From positions 1-31,520 of the forward strand of contig JXUT01140041.1 of the NCBI GenBank assembly GCA_000934455.1: a stretch of DNA of 31,520 bases. Direction: 5' to 3'. A program made the translations under genes and the position numbers. Below the pieces are notes generated by a model. It saw only the letters and a list, made by a program, of their open reading frames with translations. It had not been told where the DNA came from and ran no database searches. Below, piece after piece: positions 1 to 11,100 of the stretch; positions within the stretch are counted from its first letter, which is position 1; each line of letters opens with the position of its first letter. This stretch comes from Apostichopus parvimensis. Taxonomy: Eukaryota; Echinodermata; Holothuroidea; Aspidochirotida; Stichopodidae.

Positions 1-75
1 TTCAGTCGTGACACTGTTCGAAAACACTTTTTTTTTTAAATTATGACAAAATTTTATGACACCTTTGACAAAATT

Positions 76-122
76 TGGGGGGGCCCGTGCCCCCCCGGGC
101 CCCAATGGGCACGACGCCACTG
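76..122. mobile_element. GC-rich possible end of a transposable element
   Basis: A run of G then C (GGGGGGGCCCGTGCCCCCCC) can fold on itself and ends GGGCACGACGCCACTG, in sharp contrast to the AT-rich surroundings. It abuts the 72-nt tandem array. This looks like the end of an interspersed repeat running off the left edge, but I cannot name a family. Confidence 0.3.
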
Positions 123-481
123 TAGGGAACTGCAGAAGTTTATGAACACTTAATAACCTGCAAGAAATATAATGAAAATACAAGAATTGACGATCTAGGG
201 AACTGCAGAAGTTTATCAACACCTAATAACCTGCAAGAAATATATGAAAATACAAGAATTAACGATCTAGGGAACTGCAGAAGTTTATCAACACCTAATA
301 ACCTGCAAGATATATATGAAAATACAAGAATTAACGATCTAGGGAACTGCAGAAGTTTATCAAGACCTAATAACCTGCAAGATATACATGAAAATACAAG
401 TATTAACCATCTAGGGAACTGCAGAAGTTTATCTAATGACCTGAAAGATATTTATGAAATACAAGAATTAATAATCTATGA
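123..481. repeat. Tandem array, 72-nt unit, about five copies
   Basis: Units starting TAGGGAACTGCAGAAG occur at 123, 196, 268, 340 and 412, so the period is 72-73 nt. The last copy decays by about 480. The units are highly similar, suggesting recent expansion. No coding potential. Confidence 0.95.
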
Positions 482-2036
482 AGAATCCATCAACACTGAG
501 GTTAATTGACAACTATCAATAAAAGAATCCTCTTTACTAATCGTATCTGAATAAAGAAATCACCTCAGAGAAGATTAAAAGAGAATTTATAAAGAATTTG
601 AAAGGAGGATGGGAAGGGGTAAGTGTGAGTTTCACAAATGAACACTACTCCATATACTTAAGATGTCACTCAATCAATGTGCACAATGTTATATATACAT
701 TGGAATGGGATAAGAAATATGAAAAGAAGAAAAACTTTGCACAAGTGCTATTTACCTTACGTTTCTTTATGTCCAACAAAAGTGTCTATATTTTCCACAC
801 AAAGTCTCGTGAATGGATGGAGGTTACAGGTAATCTAAACTTCAAATGTTCACAACAGGAAACAGAAGCAAAATAATTCAAAAATTCTGCCTATTGTGCA
901 TCAGAATTTGGGTAAGAGGGATATCGAGAAATTGACAAAACTTGCAGTTTTACTTTTGTGTTACCCTTACCCTTGTCTATTATGCAGTCTCCTGAGAGAA
1001 AATTCTGATTTATTTAGTTGACCAAGTCCAGCCAAGATACCTACAAAAGTTCCCTATGAAATATCAAAAGAGAATATGACTTCGTTTGAATATGGAGAGA
1101 AGTGAATATTAATTTTGTCGCTGTCGTATAAATTAACAGTCGGTCACCTGACTCTGTGGAGAGGTTTTTCATGGTGTTGTGACATGACTGATATAGTCTT
1201 GTTCATGTCCATTTTAAAAAGAATCTGGAACAAACAAGTTCTAATTCACTTTGAACTCTACTGGGAAATATGATTGAAGAATTTAATTTACATTAATTTA
1301 AATTAATTTACATATAAAGGATGATTAGGACGACAAGAACAAAGACAAATTTATTTCTAACATGCCCATATACTGTACACCAGGAGAAGTGCTTAAGGTG
1401 TGGAAGAGAGAATACACAGGTGGCCTGTTAGCTCACCTGATCAGTTTATCAATTCAATTGAAACCCTACCTATGTGATCTTGCTTTAAAGCTCATACAAG
1501 TTTCTTTTCTCACTTTTTTATTAAATTTAAAGAAGGTATCTCAGTCATCTGATATTAAAATACATACTGACAAAATCAGTTTAAGGTCAGGTAGGTCAGG
1601 TTCTTGATAAAATAATCATATAACACTCTCATGTTGATGATACTGAATATTCATACGAAAAGAAAGAGATTGTGAGCTAAACATGCTTAGTGACTGGTAC
1701 AGTCAGACAGAAATGACTGTCCATACCTAAATATCTTCACTTGATTGGCTGATAAATATAGTATTTACATTGTGGAGGTGTCTTGGTAGCAATAGCACTG
1801 TTGGTACCTACAAAAACGTTTCCACTGATTTGAGCCATTTCTGCTTTGAGTAAAGTAGCATTCCAAGGTGAAAGGTGACTAATGACACAAACTATGCAAA
1901 TGATGGTTTTGTGTCTGCTTCATATCTTGTCCTCTGTCTTCCTTTAATACATACCAGATATAGAAAATAATGACAGAGAGAAAGTACATCACAAACTCAC
2001 AAGAATTTGTATAACAAAGATAAGAGAATTAATTAC

Positions 2037-2106
2037 CTGTTCCATCTGAAGTCTTTTCCCCTCATAATCTAGCTTGATAGGAACATCCGGAGAAAAAACA
2101 AAAGAC
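2037..2106 (-). CDS. ATG2: ATG2 exon w37 (last exon in window)
   Basis: Codes for w1826-1849: RSFVFSPDVPIKLDYEGK, then RLQMEQ. Matches ATG2A FRFTSEVPIWLDYHGKHVTMDQ, the entry to the C-terminal ATG_C domain. The donor is GTAATT. The next expected segment (ATG2A GTFAGLLIGLAQL) is not found down to base 1, so the next intron is longer than 2 kb. Confidence 0.96.
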
Positions 2107-5100
2107 CTGGCAAGACATGAGAATATTATAGATTCAGTGCACAAAATAATGAACCTAGAAACGGTTGTGATGTTCCATTACTAGGGGCTGTCTAACAATG
2201 ATTTCAACCAGCACCCCATCCTTTGAAATGGACTTCATTCTTTCATGGACAACAATGGGTCACTAAAACTGAACATATCAACAAATTGACCACATAACGT
2301 AATTCTGAACTTCTCTCTCAATTTTGAATATAAACATGAAACATATTTATGTCATGAGTTTACTTTTTGGTGTTCTTAGCTTTATGAGACTCACCTAAAG
2401 AATATCGGTGCTAGCGCCCCCTCCTTGTGTATCTGTTTTCGTACTGGAGACAATGGACTTGGTTCTGTGCTATCGAGTGAATGGTAGTTATCAACAGGTC
2501 TTTTCAACGGTGAAGTTGATGACCCCGGCACCTGTATAGGGACAGTGGTAGCTGAGGGAGGGGTGACACCACCCGCTGAGGATGGAGGGTAGTTGTCTAC
2601 AAAATGAAAAGATAAAACTCATCTCTATTAGCAAGCAGAATAATTTCAGTATAGTTTTCAAAATCAGAGTTTCATCATAATTTGTCTGTTTAATAGTACC
2701 AAATGTCTTATTTTGTGAAACAGTGTTATCAAAACATAATTGAAACAAGGTTAAATCATTGGATATGTTTGTTTCTTGATGTACAGGTAGAGTATGTAGG
2801 TGGCTATTTATCTTAAAATACAAATTTATGTCAATTTGTGATCTACGTCTATTATTTCTGTAAGTTTTGTGAGCTGACATTGCTAGACATAATTACGGTA
2901 GCTTTCTGGCACATATTCCAGGGGAACATTTCCCCAAATATACAGGAATATTTGGGGAAAAATTGCCCCCTCCCTTCTTTCCGTTATTCTTTTACATTGG
3001 ATTTTTCCACAATCTATTGTTACTGTTTGACTATTTTGGGTTGTTTATCTTGTTATGATATATATCCCCTTGTTGTATATATCCCCTTGTTGTGTGTATC
3101 CCCCTGTTGTGTGTATATCCCCTTGTTGTGTATACCCCCTTGTTGTGTGTGTATGCCCTTGTTGTGTGTTCATCCTCTTGCTGTGAATATCCTCTTGTTC
3201 TGTATATCCTTACCTGTTGGTCCTTCTATCTGCAATCCATAGATCTCCTTAAAGAAATCCAACACGAAGAAAAGAGCATCCTACACACCAACAAAGACAG
3301 GAAAGAAAGATTAACAAACAATAAAACCAATACATCACTCAGATTGGCCTCATAATATAAACAGAGATTAACAGCATGATTATAAAAGGATCACTAAACT
3401 AAGAACATGATTAAAAATGGTTCAAAAGCAAGAAACTCATTTGGGGAATAGGTTCTTTTTTTTATAAGATTAGTTTAGTCTAAACTGCATCGAAATTTAA
3501 ACCTTCCTGAGGCACTTTACATAAATCATGTTTAATAACAGCCTTAACTTCAGAATCAAGCAAGTCACCACTTTGACCAATGGTTTTTAACATTTAAAAA
3601 ACAAGTAAACTTGACACTAATTCTATCCACATTTCTTGTAAGATATTGTCAATAAACATTGGAATACGTATCTCAATGTATCCCAATATGTAGCCCAATT
3701 AGGAAACCTCACTAACCCTGGACTTGAACTGCATAACAAACAAGCCTTTGCATAGTTCTGTTTGGAGTACAACCTTGAACCCTCAAGTTATAAACATTTA
3801 TATTTACATTAAAATATCAAATTGATCTCTTTCACAGAAAAACACAACACTATTTTTTGAAATATCAAAAAGAAATCAGAAACAGCAAAAAGTAAACACC
3901 ATTGGCAGCAAATTTTGCATTTTGGGAACTAGCTGTAACTAAACATTAGCAATTACTGAAAACTGAATAAGAGTAATGGACAATCCTCTATCCCCAATCA
4001 AATTCTGCTGTGAGCAACATGATGGGATGTTGTAACATGATTATTATTACATTCAATGTTTAACATTAGTCACCTGGTCTATATTAAACCTCATAGGTTG
4101 TAAGGAAACCCTCAGGCAGCACTCTTGGGTGGGCACAGCTGCATCTGGACGGATGTGAACAGCCCGAATGGAGACCTTAAAATGAAAGATACGATTGAAG
4201 AAATGAAATCTATGAAATTAATGGGTGGGTCATAGCTTTCTCCTCAACTAATACATGGAATTAGTATAGGGAGAAATTAATCTGGTTGAATAGTCGCGCC
4301 CTGTACACCTGCCATGGGAGGGTTATATTGGTAGTGCAAAAGATCTAAATCTAACAGCTGTGAATTTCAAAAGGGATAGATAACATTTCCTTTGCTACAG
4401 TCACATCCGTACAAAATTTAGGCCCCCCTCGGCTATAAATATGGACAATATTGATTCTTTAATATAGCAATATTAGGTCTCAAATGAAATCTTTTAAGCT
4501 TCATTTTTTTTATTATCAAGACGTTGTAACCTAATAGAGTTTGTCTTACAATTTTCTGTCATAAAATAATCGAAAAATGTTCACCCTTTTCAACAATGAG
4601 AAAGGAAAACTCTAAGGAAACCATGAACAGAAGCACGGCTGGGACATTATAAAATGTTGAAAGAGAAAAGGAATTATTGGTTAGAAACAGGATTAAAAAT
4701 CAGTGGCCTCAGGATACAAAATTAGGACAAAACCCCCAAAATAAAACAGACTCACCATACTAGCATTTGAACGCTTGGGAATCTTGCCGGATGAATATTG
4801 ATAGAGAAACTTGTTGATCTGAGATGCGGCCAGCTTGTCTCGAACCTCGATGTCATTGATGAGTAAAACTTGCCTAGCTGCGTGAGTTGTGTGGTTCGGG
4901 TAAACCTCATGTCTGAATTGAAGCTGTAATGAACAACAGATATATAAGCTGCATTTTGCTCACATGACACAAAATTCTGAATTGAAGCTGTAATAAACAA
5001 CATATATATATGCTGCACTTTGCTCACATGGCAACAAAATTCTGAATTGAAGCTGTAATAAACAACAGATATACATGCTGCACTTTGCTCACATGGCAAC

Positions 5101-8100
5101 AAAATTCTGGCAATAAAGAAAGATCTAACTGCTGCTTATTTCAGCATACGACAAGCCTTCTCCATACCTTTCGTCACTTTCAGAACTAAATGATCTTTTA
5201 TGCTGCAATGATATAATCCAGTTTATGGTCTACAAACATTTCCTTTATATTCAATCCTAATTTACCTTATTAACTTGAAACTCCATGAGTACTTTGTGGT
5301 CCCTTCCTTTGCCCCCTCTCTCCTTCCAGTCCATGCTCTGAGGGTCCCTCTGGTCCTTTGGTTTTCTATCTGAGCCAGGAGATCCCGTCCTAAAACAAAA
5401 ATACGAATTGTCTCAATCATTCTGAACCTTGTCAGTTAGTATTAAGGTACATGACATGCAACTGAGGGGGGCAGATTCATACATTTGAGGCTGTACATGG
5501 TATCATCAGACTATATCTAATCAAGGAACAAAGATGTACAAAATTTAATTATACAAAAAAAGGTGTGAACTAAATGAGCAATGGTTTTCGGTGTGTGCTC
5601 ATCACATTCTACAACTATGGGTCTTGGGTCTTTTGACTGATACAAAAAGCTATGGGTCTTGACTATTATAAAATACTATGTCACTACTGTCAAGTAGAGC
5701 AGCTAATATTCTGAATAGGCAGCTTAATAAGCTGTTTGGTTGGTTGTTTCCAACTGGCCGTTGTTTTTCATAGTCATAGATTAGGTCAAGCTATAAACAA
5801 ACACGCATGCATCACATTTGCTTATAATGTGCTACGTTACTAGCAAAGGAAATAAATGGAAATGGATCAATGTTACTTTGTGAAGTTTCCTACCTACAGT
5901 AACTTCATAAATAATCATGGATAGAAAGTGAATCACTTTCAAGGTTTTTTTGTCAATATTTCATAAATTAGGAGATACTTTAGTTCAAACTCGTAATACT
6001 GAAGGTACATGCAAGTTTCTTGTTGGCCTCTTCTAAAATTTTTAATTTATATGAGAGTGCCTGGCTATTTTGCATACGATTATCTAACAGCTGCAACAAC
6101 AATAACAACAATAACCTACCTTTGTTTGCCATGAGTGTGTTCCTTTATACCTGAAGATTGCTCTACATTAAAAAAGAAAAAAGAAAATCATGTTATATTC
6201 ATGATGATCGCTGGATTTGCTATTCTCATTCATTCAACGTGAATTAAATGCAAAGATTAGAAGAATATGTATTTACCCTTCCTTATTAAAATCCACTCCC
6301 AAACAGCACGAGACTCGCAGTCAATATTGCATTGCCTAAACATTAGCTGACTACTTTTTACGAACACAATTTTTGCAAAAGGGAACAGATGTATATATGG
6401 AAGGAAGAGAATGCTTACTGGAACCTTTGGGACTTTCATCAGCTTTCTTCTGGGGTATACCGAAGTCATTTCCACCAAACATGTGCCATATAACCGTCAA
6501 TTCCTGTACTGTAAACATCTGGAGAGCATCAGGAAAGTGAGCAGGTGCCTTCAGTTGGTCTCCTTTACCGTAGGGCTTGGAGAAATGGTCATCCAAGATC
6601 TTAATGTTTGGAGCTAGGACCTTCACAACAGGTTCTCCATCTCTGCTCTGTATGAAACAAGAAATACACTCCTTTATGAACACTTAACAGCATACTTAGA
6701 CAAAAACATTAATATTCATGAGGACCTGATGATAAATGGCCATCTCTACTCTACATGAAACAAGAAATACATCACTCCTTTATAAATGCCTAAACAACAT
6801 ACTAAGAAAAAAACATCAATATTCATGAGGACCTGATGATAAATGGCCATCTCTACTCTACATGAAACAAGAAATACATCACTCCTTTATGAACACTACA
6901 CAGCATACTAAGACAAAAACATAAATATTCCTGAGGACCTGATGATAAATGGCCAATCCCAACCAATTCGTATTAAACTGACTTTCCAAAAGGCAAATCT
7001 TAAATCTTTAGTAGATTGGAAATTCACAAACCAATCGAAACCAATCACTGGTAGTGAATTCACAGATGGCAGTGAATTCACAGATGGCCATACTATAGAA
7101 ACACTCACCTTTATCTACCGGACAACAGAAAAAACCTTGTCATACAAGACGCTGTATTTCCAGCAAGAAAGAGCTCTCTTACCACTGTGGAACAGGGTTT
7201 TCATCAGTTGTGGTGTTTTATGAGCCTAATTAATCAGTTTGGCATAACTTAGCCACTAAGATGTCAACAACCAGGCAAACAGAATTTGGGTCATGGTTTG
7301 GTCAACATAATTCTGTTATTTGACTAATGAATATTTTAATGAATGTAATATGTTTTACTTATGGATTGCTGAAATAAATTAATTGACCCTGAAGTCAAAA
7401 GCTGTCTCTTTCAGCTTTCAGTCAACCTTCCATTACACAGTAATCTTGCTTGACACCAACTTTGTTATTCAACTTTAAAAAAAAACAAGAAAACTCTAGG
7501 TTGCCAGTGAGACAAAGGGTAATTTCTCTGTAACTTTGAAATCCTATGTCAAAACTTCTGAATTGTTAATACAAACTTATTCAAGAAAATTTAAAAAAAA
7601 TGATTAGTTAAATAAAAATTATGTCATTCATGTTTGATATATGATATTGAGCAAACATATAATTAATCTTCAACAGCCTTAGATGACAGACCTAGTGTGT
7701 CAGTAAAGTTATTTCCCTTATAACCCTACTAAAATACTTATCATCTTAATTTTCAACCTACCCCAATCCCTGCTCCCAAGTCATCTAGAATGTCGAATCC
7801 ATCGTCATCGATGAAATGGTCCTCTTGGCTGGTCTTGCTTTGTTCGTCGACATCTATCATTCGCAGCTCCTGGTCAATGAGGTCATGGTGAGAATCCAGC
7901 ATGGCGGTCTCCATCACTGGGCTGCTACCGGTGTCTTCGTTTGGAAAATAGAACATGCGTGAGTTTGGAGACTCAGAGAGAGTACATGGCACAGCGAAAG
8001 GACCGTCTGTAAATGTAAAGAGAGAGATGTGTCTAGATAACACTATGGAACAGTAATATGAAATCTATTGGTCTGCTAGAGATTAGTACGTTACCAGCAC

Positions 8101-11100
8101 AATGCATAGTAGTTAATGCTATCAAACATACTAATGGAACCTTCCGTACTAAAACAAAAGACATCCCTACAAGCACAATGCATAGTCAATGCAGAGTTAA
8201 TTCCCAATGCATTGCTAATGTACAATGCATAGTTAATGCACAAATTATGCATAGTTAATGTTCTCAAACATACTAGTACAACTTTCCGCTACTAAAACAG
8301 AAGACATCCCTACAAGCACAATGCATAGTTAATGCACAATGCACAATTAATGCTCCCAAACATACTAATAGAACCTTCCGCTAAATAAAACCAAAAAACA
8401 TCCTTCAATTCAGACAAAGATATATATGCATATAACCCTGTCAAGGAATACAGTACAACTAATGCTATTTTGGCAAAGACCTTTTCACATGAATGTATAA
8501 AGGTGTGCTGCTACATCATTCAACACAGAATACTAATTCTGCAAAACACTAATGGCAGTCAGAGACAAGATTTGCAAACAACCAATACTATCAAACATAT
8601 TAATGTTTAATAACATTGTGTTGTTGAAAAGGCCATCTATCTGAACAGAGACAGAAGGGCATCTTAAACACTGCAATAACACTGGAAGAACTACTGTTTT
8701 TTGCAAAAGACCACCTGCATGTAGAGACATAAGCATGCACAGCTAAAATATATGATAGTTATGTTATTAATGACAATAACATTACCATACTATAGTCTAT
8801 TAAACATATGCAAGTTACCCTACCCATGTTTGTTGTTTTACTAATAATATAATATTATACAACACCTAATTATATTCCGGCCATTTGATTGGTCAATTGC
8901 TTGTCGATTGCATGCAAAATCCGCTCTATTGCACGCTATGAAATAGAACCATGCGTTATACTTTTTTGATAGCACTTTTTTCAATGGTAATTGAGAGCAG
9001 AGAAACCTGTCTGTTCAAAACAATCTGTTGCATGAGTGCATTTTACATCCAATTATATCCAAATTTGAAGGTGTTGTATAAAACAAATAATGAATGGTTT
9101 CCATTCGTGCAACAGTGCAAATATTTCATTCGTTGAAAGATGTAATTTGTTCCATTCAACTCGGCTGCGCCTCGTTGAATGGAACATTCCATCTCTCAAC
9201 TCATGAAATATTTGCACTATTGCACTCATAACCATTCATTATTTGTATACTAATGACTTTAACATTAACATACTATATTCTATTGAACATAGGCAAGCTA
9301 CCCTACCAATGTTTGTTGTTTACTAATGATATATTACTAATGATATTACCATACTATATTCTTTTGAACATATGCAAGTTACCCTACCCATGTTTGTTGT
9401 TTTAATGATATATTACTGATGACAGTTACATTACCATACTATATTGTATTTAACATTTGCAAGCTACCCTACCAATGTTTGTTGTTTACTAATGATATAT
9501 TTATGATAGATAGAAACCTTTACCATTCACTTACCTGAACCTTGTTTTGTCTTTCCTCCAGGGCTTAGTTCCTCCATGGCTTCATCCATCAACATGGTCA
9601 TCTGATCCAGGTGATTTCCCTGACCGAGAGGGCTCTTACTGACCATTGTATCAAGTTCAGTCTGGGAAAGAATAAGCCAAGATTCCATACTTCATAACAG
9701 CTTATTGAGCCTTAAAACGTTTCTACTTGTGCACAACATTGCAATTGATGAGACAAAGACAGTTTTGATCATCCAATTAACATTATACAAAAAAACAAAA
9801 AAAATACAATTGACTAGCACGGTGAAAAAAAAATTATAGATTAGAAATTTAACTAAAACTAAATGACCTAAATGGCATTCAAACAACAGTCCACCTTGTT
9901 TATTTATTGCCAGGTAAATTGGCTATAAATAAAACTGTAAATGTTTTTTATATAAGGAAAAAGAAATATTTTCGTTCATAATCTTTCATTGTATCAATTT
10001 TCCCCAAAATAGTAATAATATTCTAGATGTATTAATCATAATAATTATTCAAATCAATTGCTCTATGTTTAGATAAAACATAAACACTTGTTAGTGCAAC
10101 CATACAGTCTTAGCAAACAGCAACAAGTAAATAACTGCATATGAAGAAACCATGAAGAATGCCAAACATTATAATAAAAATTCTGTATCTAAGCCATTTT
10201 CATCTAGATAGGGAGATACTTAGAGTTACATCACATGAATGGCTTTCTGTCAAATAACAATGTTGTTCACTGCTTGATAAATGCATATTGTTTGAATAGC
10301 CAAAATTTTCCATTTTAACAATTTTTTTCTTGTTATCATTTAACAAGAGAAACTGAAGCAAGAGAATACTTATCACCCTGTTTTTACACTCCCATTCATA
10401 CTATGGTGCAAAAAGTGAGGCATCCATTGCTCGGAATACTTTAATTTCTTGCATATAAAAAGAAACATTTACTCCTTTAAATACTTTTTCTGATTTCTAG
10501 TCACACCAAACCATGCAAATCATAACAGAAAAACATGAAAGTACCGAAATATGACAAAAAATGTAAAATCTTGATAAAACTCACTGCGAGTTCGCAGTCC
10601 GCATCGTTGACGGTGGGGGGTGCATGAGGAGCAGAGGAGGAGGAGGAGGTGGTCCTGATGTCTCCGTCACTGGCAAGGTATATTAACAGGGAAGCAAGAG
10701 CGCTGCATGAATCTGCACATGTTCTGATATGAATCATATCATTCCTCACTCTCAGCTCAAACTGAGGACTCTGTGGAATCAATTTAAAAGACAACTTGAA
10801 AGAAAATTTAAAAACTAGGTCTGTGACAGATTTGGAAACAGATGGTCGAGATAGCCATACTGTATGGTCTGGGTTTTCCTTTAATGTTGGTTCATAGTAC
10901 AGTTTACAGTAGCTTTTATATGGAGTATTATTCCTGTGAGAATTTGAGACAGCAATTAGAGCGGTAGTATACATGTATTGCTGGTTTCAAGAGATGAAAC
11001 AGAAACAACACTTCGTTTCAAGGGGGGATTTCTTCTAAACATAATTTAAAAAGCCAGGTAAACTAGGTAAGGCTTCAGTGAGCTATCATCTCTGGGGTTT

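Larger units (their letters stand above)
1..2036. other. Partial ATG2 intron; no gene seen
   Basis: This stretch continues the ATG2 intron towards the C-terminal exons. I searched the minus strand for the next conserved ATG2 segment and found none. It holds a GC-rich possible element end and a 72-nt tandem array at its left edge, described separately. Small open frames at 598-876 and 1362-1607 (+) have no recognisable content and are probably chance. Confidence 0.8.

Noticed and set aside
598..876. Plus-strand 92-codon open frame.
   Set aside because: No recognisable motif, no splice partners, AT-rich intron context.
1..2036. Looked for the next ATG2 exon (GTFAGLLIGL-like).
   Set aside because: No matching minus-strand segment found in any frame.
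2491..2880. Minus-strand 129-codon open frame.
   Set aside because: Overlaps exon w36 in another phase; the ATG2 phase fits the family and both neighbours.
2838..3355. Plus-strand open frames with repeated CCV/PLLCV.
   Set aside because: They run through the 17-nt minisatellite and across exon w35 on the opposite strand.
4752..5102. A 116-residue minus-strand open frame upstream of exon w33.
   Set aside because: It is in the wrong phase and comes from the triplicated acceptor block.
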